From Lactifluus volemus (lineage: Eukaryota; Basidiomycota; Agaricomycetes; Russulales; Russulaceae): a stretch of DNA of 64,000 bases. Of this stretch, positions 45,052 to 56,700 are shown piece by piece. The notes under the pieces are model-generated. The model searched no databases, had not been told where the DNA came from, and saw nothing but the letters and a program-made list of their open reading frames with translations. Position numbers and translations under genes: made by a program. Numbering within the stretch: the stretch's first letter is position 1; each line of letters begins with the position of its first letter. The stretch covers positions 18,527-82,526 of the forward strand of contig WTXI01000166.1 of the NCBI GenBank assembly GCA_022376515.1, read 5' to 3'.

Positions 45052-46236
45052 GATGATGGGTCAGGGACAGATGGCAAAAGGAAGAAAAGGGGCGAGGATA
45101 GCATACGCGCCGTTTCAAAGGTATCCGTCACGCAGACCTCGAAAACGAGCTAATCGAAGAACTTAGGAGTGGCAATCCGAGCAACGCGGGCAAGAGAACG
45201 AGTGGATGTTGATCAGAACGAGAAGCCGGTAATTGTAATCCATGGCAGATCCACAAGAAGCACCTCCGAATTCCAGTTTAAGGAATGTCAGTGCTGGAAA
45301 TGGCACCTGCATCATAGAAGTGTTAGACACTCAAGATCATGTGATCACTGAAGAGGACTCTCCATTTCCTTGTCCGTATCTCTGACTCGTTTCAGCATTG
45401 GATTCAAGATACAATTCAAGACGATGCGGAAACGCAAACACGATGTATCGCCATCTTCGGCAAACGCAGATGACCCCTTTGATAGAAGTAAGGATATCTA
45501 ATGGGGGGATCAACGGTTCCTAGCGACGACACACCAAGTCCTTGTCGCATGGAGTGTGGGCACTCCCTTGGTGAACGAATCCCAGGCCTTAATTCCTTTC
45601 TAAGTAGTACCTCAGTTCGAGTTGTATTCACAGTATTATATTGAGTATATTGTAATTAAAAAGTTTGTGTGCCGCGTGCGCAAGGGTCTGCGTACAGTAG
45701 TAGAAGAGCGAAACGAATTGGGAAGGAGGGGGTCCCCAATCTCCCCTTAGGCCAGATTACCTCTAGGCGATATATATGATAGTATTCCGGTACACAGTAT
45801 CCAATACCCAGAACGCCTGGCTCCTAGAAAGCAACTCGACTCGTGCCCAAGCGCCTGCGTAGCAAGGCAATCTCGCCATGGTCTTCGCGCCATACCTCTA
45901 GCAACTTTTTATGGATGAACCATCTAGCGCCTGTCTGTCTTGCGGAGGGGGGAGAATGCGCTATACTCGTCCCACTGTAGTGTTGAGAGACGCAAGAAGT
46001 GGACAGTCTCAGAATGTTTGACGGACGTGGGTGGTTTTTCGGGATTGATCGCCAAATGCCTGGAGCGTACGATACCACTGAGAGTGAGATACGCTCACAG
46101 ACCGATCATAACTCTGAGTCAATTATGAGATGTGGATACTCTAGACTCTAGAGAGGTGTGACAGCGCCAAGCTCGATGCAACGCCACATTGTGTTTGTTC
46201 CAATCAGGAAGTTGTCGACACGTTATTGCCTCAACC
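45052..46236 (+). promoter_or_regulatory. Second piece of the NLR copy 4 leader, bounded by two transposons
   Basis: It continues the leader (GATGATGGGTCAGGGACAG, the AATTCCAG block at about 45271, the AT-rich ATATATGATAG tract at about 45771) up to GCCTCAACC. There the 7.5-kb transposon separates it from the coding region. It has an extra segment of about 300 bp (about 45385-45740) absent from the other leaders. No gene is seen. Confidence 0.55.
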
Positions 46237-46647
46237 CCAGTGAGAAGTGGAACGAATTAAATATAATCTGATCGAATAAAATTGAATGAAATGAATACAA
46301 TTGATGTGAATTGATATAAAATGATAACGAAAATATTAATTCAATGTAATTGATCTCGGCTGATAAAATTTGAATAGCGCTCGATCACTAGCCGAATTCG
46401 ATTGAATAGAAATGATCGCGTCGTATGAGTCATGAGATTTATTATTCGATCGAAAGCAACTGATTAGAAACGAATAAAACGAATCGCGCACTGTTTATCC
46501 AGTTTACTGAGTACTGCATCGAAAACTTACTGACCCACGCACTGTCCGGTCACATGGGCAGTGTGTATAATCACATGGAAAGTCACCCATATGCGGGCAC
46601 AACTCGATTACAATAGTAATATAATCTAATCGCATTTATTCATTGGA
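46237..46647. repeat. Left subterminal region of the 7.5-kb transposon
   Basis: This is an AT-rich, gene-free terminal region with repeated AATTGA/TCAATT and GATCGA words. It aligns with the right end of the 4.5-kb sister element and contains the uninterrupted site of that element's LTR insertion. Confidence 0.75.
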
Positions 46648-49600
46648 ATGTCGACTTCAAGCACATCAAACGGTCCTCAATGGTATTGCTCTTGCTCGAG
46701 ATTTTGTGTGGTAGAAACGGTTGTATCTCGAACAACCTTCTACAATCACCGAGAATTCCGAGCGAACGATTATCGCGCTCAACATAGCGCTCGATTTTCT
46801 GCTTTATCCGGACGACGAACGCGACTGCCATCTGTGGAACGTCTAGTGGATGGTGTGCACTGTTTTTGTCACCGTGGACTCTGGTTAAAAATATATTTGA
46901 AGCGCCTCCTATACAAAAGAAGCCGAGGCGATCGGAAGATGGTGAAGGTTTGCAGGATTCTACACAAGCAACCTCAAGTATAGATCCACTAGGCGATCAG
47001 TCCGTACCAGGGGGTGCACGTGTTGGAGATATGGTATTATTAGATCGAAATAAATGTGATATGATCGTACTGATTGTACACTTGCGTAGGAGTTAGGAAG
47101 CACGTCGCAAAGGCCTGCTACTCCATCTGAAGTCGGATTTGATTGCGCACAGGATCACGATCAATGCTTTGATGAGGAGACGCCATTTCATCCTACTATC
47201 CAAACTGGCGATGCGCACCCGGTGCCTCGATCTGCTGCTTTGGAGGGCGATCTTCCTCTTGGCCCAGATGCTATACCCGATGATGTACCTGGGCAACTTG
47301 AGCCCGATTCAATCGTGCCCACTGTCGCTGCGCTTCGAGATGCCAGGAAGTTCATCGATGAGCTACGTGCAGCAACATTGGATCGAGATCCGCTCTCAGA
47401 GGGTGTTCGCCAGCGACTTCGTAATCCAGATACTTTCTTATTAGATCTGTCGGACAAGGACTTGCGGCTGTGTCTTAGGTTGTTCTTGGCCGTGACGAGT
47501 GGTTCCGAGGCCATTTACTCAGATACGATTGATGCGATCAAGGAGCACTCTCCGGGCGTAGCACTGCTTTCGCAGTGGCAGATCAAGAAACGCATTCAGG
47601 ACTTAACATGCATTGAGCCGATGATGACCGATATGTGTCCCAGGTCGTGTGTCGCATTCACTGGCCCATTCCGCGACAACACCGCCTGCCCCATGTGTGG
47701 AGAAGCACGTTCTGAAAGTCAGACTTCGCGTCCACGAAAACAATTCCTTACGATACCCATCGGCCCACAGATCCAGGCGCAGTGGCGCAGCGTAGAGGGC
47801 GCACGTAACATGGGCCATCGTCGACGAGTGATGAAAGATCTTATCGATCCCCTGTCTCCGGAAATTTCTATCGATGAATACAACGATGTTTATTGTGCAC
47901 GCGAATTCTGCAATGCTGTCCTCAATGGGGACATCAAGCCAGACGACACAGTGCTCATGATGTCGGTCGACGGTGCACAGCTGTACCAGCACAAGCAATC
48001 CGATTGTTGGATCTACATCTGGGTCTTGCTGGATCTCCCTCCTGAGCTGCGATACAAGAAGAGATACGTGCTTCCGGGGGGGTTTATCCCCGGTCCCAAT
48101 AAGCCCAAGAATCTCGACTCATTCTTGTTTCCTGGGTTGCACCACCTGGCTGCCCTTCAGCGCGATGGCCTCCGAATATGGGACGCTGAATTAGATCAGG
48201 TATTCACATCATTTCCGTACTTCTATCTGGGCATGGCGGATGGTCCCGGTCTTTCACAACTAAATGGACAAGTCGGGCATCATGGCGCACTTGGGTGCCG
48301 TCTTTACTGCGGTCTCAGGGGAAGGCACAAGGAAAACGGGCCACATTACTATCCAGCAATGCTAAAGCCGCTGGACTACGATGTCTCTGGCTGTGATCAC
48401 GACGACATCGATGTGTATAAGCTGGAGGAACAGTCCCCTGCTTTGTACGATCAGGGCCTGCATAGATTACTGCTAAGTCGGAACGACACACACTACAAAC
48501 AGGAGCGCAGAGAGACGGGCATATGCAAGCCCAGCATCTTCAGTGGGCTCTCCCCTCGTCGTTCACTGGCTCCCCCCCGATGCTTCGCGATCGACATAAT
48601 GCATCTGATATCTCTCAATCTTCCCGATCTATTGCTTGGTCTTTGGCGCGGCACTATTGATTGTGATAAGGACGATTCACGATCAGAGTGGCCATGGATG
48701 TGCCTCACCGGCGATGTCTGGCGGAAACATGGAAATGAAGTGGCGTTGTGTAGGGAATTTCTTCCCGATTCGTTTGATCGCCCCCCCCGCAATCCTGCTG
48801 AGAAGATCTCGAGCGGGTACAAGGCCTGGGAATTCTTGACGTACGTCTTTGGACTGGGGCCAGGGCTTCTCGTTGACGTGGTGCCTCGGGCGTTCTGGGA
48901 ACACTTCTGTAAGCTCGTACAGGGTGTGCGGATCCTCCACCAGCGGCGCATCAAGAAAGAACAACTCATTATCGCGCATATGCTCCTTCTCGAATTTGTC
49001 GAGGAATTCGAGATAATGTACTACTGTAGACTACCATCAAGGCTACATTTTGTCCGCCAGAGTGTCCATGCAATGGCTCATCTCGCACAAGAGACTGCGC
49101 GCATTGGACCTGGAGTGTATATCCAACAGTGGACACTTGAGCGCACGATCGGGAGTCTTGGTGAGGAAGTCAAGCAACCTTCCGATCCTTTTGCCAACAT
49201 TTCGAACCGTGGACTCAGACGCAGTCAAGTGAACGCTCTTAAGGCAAGTTATCCCGGGTTGGACGGCACTACAGGAAAATTGCCCGATGGTGCAATCAGA
49301 TTAGACGAAACAGATGACGGATACATTCTTCTCGGGGGGAAAGACAAGAAACCGGTTGTACTCAGTGGTGCAGAGGCCGATGCACTTCGCGATTTCATGA
49401 TCTCGCAGACAGGTTCTCTCGCCAGTAACTGGGTGCCAAGGTATAGGCGATGGGCAAGACTTCGCCTACCAAACAAGCAGATCTCTCGATCCTTGTGGAA
49501 AGACCGAGAAAGGGTACCACGAGAGAATCAAACAGTACGACGTTCTCGAAATGTCAAGGTGACGTGCATCTCATTCAAGATAGTACAGATCTCACTGATA

Positions 49601-49947
49601 ATCGCATTTAGATCTTATCTGGTGAACTATCTCGGTTTGCAGAGGTACAGTTCTACTTTCAAAGCGGACACTTGCCGGGACCCGAGCGTACATATGCCCT
49701 CGTGTCTGTATGGTCCGAGCCAGACAAAAATATGCTCAGTATATCGCACGGTGCTTTGTACGCGTGCACGTATCAAGGGGCATCTGATCTTCGCGTTGTC
49801 GAGGTCCATGCAATTACATCCGTGGTGGCTATGATACCTATGACGCCCAGTGAAGGGGATTGTTGCAGGCAGTTTTTTGTGGTCGAGAAACCGGGTTTGG
49901 ATGTATTGGTTATGGGAGAGGGCAGTGAGGAGGCTATCGAAGAATAG
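46648..49947 (+). CDS. tnp2/KDZ (Plavaka-like) transposase, multi-exon
   Basis: The first exon at 46648 has a zinc-finger-like start (WYCSCSRFC...VSRTTFYNH). After one or more introns that I could not place, the main frame runs through about 47120-49558. It contains a second cysteine cluster (MCPRSC...CPMCG, about 47632-47700), acidic catalytic-core candidates in MSVDGAQL (about 47957) and LGMADGPGL (about 48230), the family-typical CFAIDIMHLISLNLPDLL block (about 48580) and WTLERTIGSLGEE (about 49130). A GTGACG...TTTAG intron (49559-49611) precedes the last exon (49612-49947: FAEVQFYFQSGHLPGPERTY, AITSVVAMIPM). The enzyme would mobilise this element and its non-autonomous relative. Frames are open, so it may be active. 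KDZ versus CACTA/Plavaka placement is from memory. Confidence 0.8.
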
Positions 49948-50131
49948 TAGCTACATTGTGCATAGTGTACTACATGTATCGCGACTTAGTACGAAATCCA
50001 CAGATGCACACATCGCGTGCACGTGTGACTTGGTGGAATTCTGCGTAGAACACCTCTGAAATCACGCGGAAGTGCATATATTCACATCAAAACACATATA
50101 CACGCGCATATATTCACTCATTTCACTCGCA

Positions 50132-53100
50132 CTGATGCCGGCCACCAATCCTCCTTCTAAAAAGGTTCGCATTGACCAAGAAAGGAGTGTACATATATTC
50201 GACGCATGCACAGCCTCGTCAAATTTTATTGATGGCAGTAAGAAGCGAAAAGCAGCCTCGGAAATTATAGATATCTCAGAGACGCAACCACAGTCACCGC
50301 CCAACCCAGAGAGTCCCGTTCGACGCCCGACTCCATTTCCACTGAGCCTCCCACATGCGCACACAGAGCCCATTTCACTACACAAAGAGAAGGCAATACA
50401 AACTGACCTTTCCAGGTCTCACCGACACTTGCCAGCCCGGAGCACACTTCCCACTCAGTGCGCGGGCCATTTCCCGAGCATTGGATCTCCCACTCCGTGC
50501 GCCAACCATCCCACACTTCCCACTCAGTGCGCGGGCCATTTCCCTGGCCTTGTACATCCTCTGCTGTGCGCCAACCATGCCACACTTCCCACTCAGTGCG
50601 CGGGCCATTTCCCTGGCATCGTACATCCTACGCTGTGCGTCGGTCATTTTCCGAATGCCACACTCCCCACTCAGTGCGCCTGTCATTTCCCGAGCATGGT
50701 ACATCCTACGCTGTGCACAAGACATTGTCCCGACACAGCACAACCCCCCCCCACCCTCAAATCAAGCGATCGCACACCTCTCCCGGCCACAATCGACCTG
50801 TCCAAGATTATTATACAGGGACAAAGCATTGAACAAATAGTGCAAGAGGCTCGAGAAGAGGGTGCGAGGGAGGCAATGGACAGGGTCGCCAAAAAAATGG
50901 ATCTGATGTTCCCTTCATCGGATCCTGATATAGGTTTGATTATTGCTAATCTACGATCCGCACATACTGACACCAGCGGACTTCAGATACTTTGTACCAG
51001 GACATAGGATATGAAAAGTAGTATACGTCGTCACGTCTTCCCCACTAAATTGCTTGCTGCGCCTTGTGTCTTTCTTTCCACTACGTACTTTATCAATGCG
51101 TCGATGTAATTACGTGCAATGTAATTAGAAATGAAATTAAATTAAATCGATCGCCTAGATAAGCCACCCCACGCACGCATCGTTCCAAATTAGTGATTGG
51201 AATCCATCTCGAGTGAAAAAACGCACACCCCACGTCTTTGCATCCCCACTACTTCTTACCCCTCCCATGGTCGACCTCTACGGAACCCCTCGAATTAATT
51301 CTCTTGGCCACAGCCACCCTCTCACTGAGCGTTCTTTGGGCTCATCGCTTTCTACTCCCCCACTGTGTAGTGATTCATCTATGCACACATCACGTCTAGA
51401 TGATACGCAAGACTCATTTTCCTTGGTAAGTGCGATGTATAACGCGCATACAATGACAATCACTATTATATGCATATAGGGTTCTCCATTCATGCAAAGA
51501 GCAGATGACGACTCGGACGTACTTGCGTGCGCTACTCATGACGAACTTATGACATCAAGAAACCCCACATACATCCATATGTGTACGAGGCTTGAAGATA
51601 GCAATTCACGCGCAGAGAAAGCAGAGTAAGTGCTCTCTCATATGCGCATACAAACTCACACCGCTATATACACCAGAAAATTATATGAAGACCTCGTGGA
51701 GGCTTTGCGTGAAGGAGGGTTCGTGCGTTCCAACCAGAATGCGCAACCTCAGGGCAGTGCACCTCCAGAGGCGCCACTAAGGGCCCTACGACCGTCGATG
51801 GAAAGGAAGGACTACCCGAATATAACGTATTGGTATCAAGACGAATACCTCAAGGAGAAAAACCTGCGCGAAGGAAGCACCAGCCACCAACCAGGACCAC
51901 GTGGAAAAGGACGTTCCAGTGAAGGTGAAAACGTTGCGATGTGGTTCATCGAGGATGAATCAGGAACCATGGTGGACGGATATGTGGCGCGTAGAATTCG
52001 CGATCATTCCCGCCTACTCTGGTGCCTTCTCTATGAAGAATCTGAGGGGAACCCGGGATCCACATGGACGCGTGTGTCCATGAAATCACAATTACAGTTT
52101 TATCAGGATATGGAATCAAAATTCCCCGTTCTCCGGCTGTGCCACGACAGTTACAAATCTAGAGCGATTGGCACATCCGGGTACTCTCATTGGTACAAGA
52201 CACACTCAGTCAAGAATCCCATGAAACGCGAAGAAGTCTCGCACGGCCGACCACCGAAGCGACCAGCAGACGCTTCGCCAATTCCGGAGGCAAACAAGAG
52301 ATCGAGAGGTAAGTCATTCATCGATTGATTCACAATGTACATTTCATGACCAATGCGTTCGAGATGATACAAGTTCCCCCGAGAGTCCAATACCTCGTCC
52401 TCCTAGTGCGCTTCCCCACCCCCTCCCGATTCAGAAACGTGCACCTCATACCTATGTAGCCCCACCTTTACCACCTCCACCTACTTCACCGCTCCCTGCC
52501 CCCGCAGTCGAGGTTCCTAGGCCTCGCCCACTCGTAAGTTCTTTCTCCTTGTGCACTGTTGCGGCGCTAACATGGTATTGGAAGTGCATTACCATCCGCC
52601 ATCCGCTGTATGTGTCATATATTTCCCAAACTGCCTAATTCACGCGGCCCTTCCAGCTCGTCCATCACTCGGCGCGATTCAGTGAACGGGACTCCCGTTG
52701 TGGCTCCAACGCTCTCGCAGACAGATGTTCATACTAACGACCCTGCGGCGGCTACAGTTACAGGGACAGAAGGTGCACCGTTTCTAACTATATGGAGACT
52801 TGCACTCACATAATACGCACCATCCCCAGACGCCTCCATCCCATCGTGCAGAACCGACAACGCCGGGTCAGCGACAATATCAGAGACGTCAAATGGCACA
52901 GGAGTGGCAGCAATACCACAGACCGACAATGGCCAAAAGAAGGCAATCCGAATGCGCCCGAACAATTCGTTATCTGCGCGGTAAGTTTGCCTATCACTGG
53001 ACCATCAGACTCATATTATGTTTACGGTCACACACAGCAATTTATTTGCGATCGATTACATGAAGGAACACCCCCATACCACAAGGGAAGAATTCGCTAT

Positions 53101-53252
53101 CGTATGGAACGATCTCGACACGCAAACCGTTGAAGTGAGTGATACTATCCTTATCGCCCCTCTTGCACACGCGATACTAATGTGTATATGTATGACAGCG
53201 CTATAAACAAACAGAACAAGAGGCGAAGAAGGCCAAATCGAATAAGAAATAA
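50132..53252 (+). CDS. Transposon accessory protein, multi-exon, function unknown
   Basis: The start MPATNPPSKKVRI at 50132 is followed by a KKRK basic cluster (possible nuclear signal) and a tandem-repeat region. Later exons include 51213-51479 (HVFASPLLLTPP), then a compact domain in 51660-52315 (YPNITYWYQDEYL, VAMWFIEDESGTMVDGYVARR, FPVLRLCHDSYKSRAI), proline-rich segments, MKEHPHTTREEFAIVWNDL (about 53060) and a lysine-rich end KKAKSNKK with a stop at 53250-53252. Proteins with a W(Y/F)-x-(D/K), IEDE and W-containing order are, as I recall, encoded beside transposases of this family in agaricomycetes. Not all splice sites could be set, so the coordinates give the gene span. Confidence 0.55.
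50445..50735 (+). repeat. Coding tandem repeat, units of 69-78 bp, four copies
   Basis: Units begin CACTTCCCACTCAGTGCGCG at about 50445, 50514, 50583 and (diverged) 50661. They encode LPTQCAGHFP-type peptides with regularly spaced Cys and His inside the accessory gene. The first three are almost identical. Confidence 0.85.
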
Positions 53253-53739
53253 CCCGAAGGTATGTACAACACGCTCTTCCTCCACCATCTGAGTCTGACG
53301 GGACACTCACAGCTCTCTCGCGTTTACATTTTCAAGTCACGGCATTGCGAAGAAACTGCTTTAGATCGAAATCGATTGGATTCAATTGGATTCGATCAAG
53401 GGGGTAAAAAAATCGAACACAATAGATCTTAATCGATTATTATTGTATTGTAAATAGATAATCGATTAAATTCAATTCAATTCAAACTCGCGTAACGAGA
53501 TTAATTCGATTCAATTCAATTTGATTCAAGCTCGCGTAACGAAATCAATGCGATATGATTCAATCCTGATCAAGGGAATTCGTTCCGATCTGATCTGGTA
53601 TTCAATTAAATTCCGAAAACTTCAAATGTCTTCAATTTTCAATTGATTTAAATCGGCATATGTTCAGACCATTTAATTAAATTGAATCGTTCAAAATAAT
53701 TCAATTTACTACGAATTACTTCATTCCATTTCTTCCTGG
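53253..53739. repeat. Right subterminal region of the 7.5-kb transposon
   Basis: This is an AT-rich, gene-free terminal region. Direct repeats of about 60 bp (AACTCGCGTAACGA, AGCTCGCGTAACGA at about 53487 and 53528) alternate with TCAATTCAATT words. It aligns with the left end of the 4.5-kb element at 40515. Confidence 0.75.
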
Positions 53740-53772
53740 GCCTCAACCTCTCACCTCAACGTCTCAACTACG

Positions 53773-56700
53773 ATGGCTCTTGCACAACCAGATTCGTATG
53801 TCAATTACATTCCATCTCGCTCAATATTAATCATTACTACAGTCAAGGTCCTCCAAACCCCGGAATACGGTACATCAGTCACTTCCATTTAATTGTCATT
53901 TTTACTCACGTAATTGCCTTTGACCAGTGCTCAGGTCATCGAAACTCAACGAAACTTTCCCCCCCTCGAGGTGACTGGTACGTATATTAGTGATGCCACT
54001 GAGATGTGTCCTAAGCCCATTTCCCCTGTCAGTCCTCAGGGCGTACAATCTTCCTCGTCTCAAGACCGCCTTTGGGAAGAAAAGACGGTTTTATGTCACT
54101 GTGACCCATGAGGCGAGCACATGGCAGACACGACCTGTTCGAAGCGTGGGACAGCGCGTGGAATGGAACCAGGTTCTGAACTCCTTGTACGAAATCTATA
54201 TTTTTCTAAATTTCTTTTTTACAATTGAGTCTCTTGCAGTGCCATACTATCACTCACCCGTGTGACAACATCACTTTATGCAAAAAGGACCATGCGGAAT
54301 GACATCCTTGTTGGAAGACATGAGATACTCTGTGAACCTCAACACGGTTCGTCTTGTTGGATCCTTACTCGCATTCCCATGATTCAGCACGCTGAATGTA
54401 GAACTTGATATTATTTTGAGCCATGATGGCGGTCACTCAACGGAGCCGGTCACACTCTTCTTGAAGATCACAGTCTCACCAAATGCGAGCCCCACTCTGA
54501 CTGCTCCGGTCAACACCGTGAACAACATAGCTATCGACTTGGACAGCCCGCCGGTCGTTGAAGGAAATTCCGCACCTCCTACTGTTCAAGACAATGGTGA
54601 ATCAATCCAACCAGCGGTAGTCACCGCTCCTCTACTTCCTTTATCTGGGACCAGTGAACTTCCCATTGAGAGCAGTACTTCTGTGCGACCAGCATCGGAC
54701 AGCCAGACGGAGATGCCACGTATCGCTCTCCGTCGTGCTGAGGAGGCTGTGAATACGATGGAATCATGGGGCATTGCTGTTGGGGTTGTCAAGCAGGTGA
54801 TGGATGCCGTCGGTCCAATCGCATCAGTATGCCCAAAGCTATTTTGCTTCTTCCCCGGGTTAACTTTCGTTCTCCAGCTGCATCCCTACGCAAGTCTAGC
54901 ATGGAGTCTGCTCTCAAATATTCCCGAGGTGCGTCACCTTGCCTTGTCGGAGGATGCGGCACGCTCATTCTTTTTTGTCTCGTTTGTAGACTTTGCTACT
55001 GCAGGTTCAGCGTGATGATAATGTCCGATCACTATTTGAAGCCATATCCGATGCGTTTGCGTTTGCAAGAGATGCGGACGCTTTGAGGAGGATCAATCCG
55101 GAGTCTCTTCAAGCGAAAATGCTTGAGGACATGCTGGAACGGGTCTCGGAAATTAGCAAATTTATTGAAACGTATGCGAAGGATGTGCGAGTCGGTACGT
55201 TGTCCTGAGCGTTTTGGTTAGTCATCGTCAACATGGGATTTGCAGGAAAGCGGACTTGGAAGAATATCCGTGGCAAGGTTGACGGGAAGGTCACACAGTA
55301 CCGCACCATCCTCATCCGACTGCGAGAGGATTTTCTTGCGCGTGCTGCTGTCACCACGGAAGTTACTGTGCTTCGAATGCAGGATGACATGAGTCGAATC
55401 CAGGACGACGTGAGTGATATTGTTCCAGACAGGCACGAGTTGCTCGGCTCAATACTTAAAATACACAGCTTAAGGCGTTGTCAAACCAAGGATCAGAAGC
55501 CGGTACGTAACTCAAATGCCATAGATCGTCCAATTGTCGATATGAGAAGGGACCAACAGAAACGGGTGCTTTAATCAGAGAACTGCCCTATAAGGGAGGT
55601 TGGAAATTCGGCGATGAAAAGCGCTGTCTTCCTGGAACACGCGAAGATTTCTTGAATCATATCTTCAAGTGGGTCGAGAATCCTGAATCCGAACGTGGGC
55701 TCGTGCTCTTCGGCCAAGCAGGCACTGGAAAGTCCTCAATAGCACATGAAGTCGCACGGCACTTCGAGAAAAAGTGTCTCGGATCTTACTTCGCCTTCGT
55801 TAGGAAGGAAGGATCCAAAGACGAAGCATACCAACTTTTCACGACACTTGCCTGTGATCTCTCCAACAGCTATCCTGCGTTCAAATTCGCCCTCGGGAGG
55901 GTCCTTAAGGATAATCTGTCACTCCGTGGTACCCGAGACCGTCGTACGCTTTTTGAACGGCTTCTCCTCGAACCGCTCAAGGACCTACAAATTTGTGATC
56001 CGATTCTTATCGTAATCGATGGATTGGACGAGAGTGGAGATGCGAGAGGCACCAAAGGATTACACACCTTCCTTGCGGAACATCTTCTCGACCTCCCTTC
56101 AAAATTCCGTATTCTCATTGCATCAAGGCCGGATGATGGAATCGAAGCTGCATTCGCCGAAGCTCTATCTGTCCACACCCTCTACATGGATGATGACAAA
56201 CTTTCTGCGAAAACGGAGGACGATATTCTCGCGTACTTTCAGGACGCGCTCCATCCGGATGCTTTCAAAGACTATGGCGTGAAGCTAGCAAAGGCGGCAG
56301 AGGGCCTGTTCCAGTGGGCTTCCGTTGCATGCGGATTCATAAACAACCCTCCTCCTAGTTTCGGCTTTAGTGAGAAAGAGGTCGTACAGCGCTTGTTGGG
56401 ACACTCTCGAGGTCGCGATGGACAAGATCCGTTGGACCAGTTATATGAAGAAGTTCTCGAGGGATATTTCAAGCCGCCTGCAGCACAGACATTATTTCGA
56501 TCCGTGATGGGACAAGTTTTTGCTGCGATCGAGCCCCTCACCATCAGTTCCCTGATTGCCCTGCGCCGACATGCACCTAAAGATGATCGCGAGGATCCTG
56601 ACCCCGAAGATTCTGATCGGGTTCTCAAGATGCTCGGTCATCTTGGCTCGGTGCTGACCAATGTCACGTCATCTGATGGAATGCGACCGATCGTTCCCCT

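Larger units (their letters stand above)
46237..53739 (+). mobile_element. 7.5-kb tnp2/KDZ-type DNA transposon, apparently autonomous
   Basis: Imperfect inverted repeats (CCAGTGAGAAGTGG left; CCATTTCTTCCTGG right) are flanked by a direct duplication GCCTCAACC (46228-46236 and 53740-53748). The match can be counted as 7-9 bp, depending on whether the terminal C/G belongs to the element. The other leaders show the empty site, for example at about 8460. Inside, both on the plus strand, are a multi-exon transposase (46648-49947) and a multi-exon accessory gene (50132-53252). The last 400-490 bp on each side are AT-rich with TCAATTCAATT-like repeats. Confidence 0.88.
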
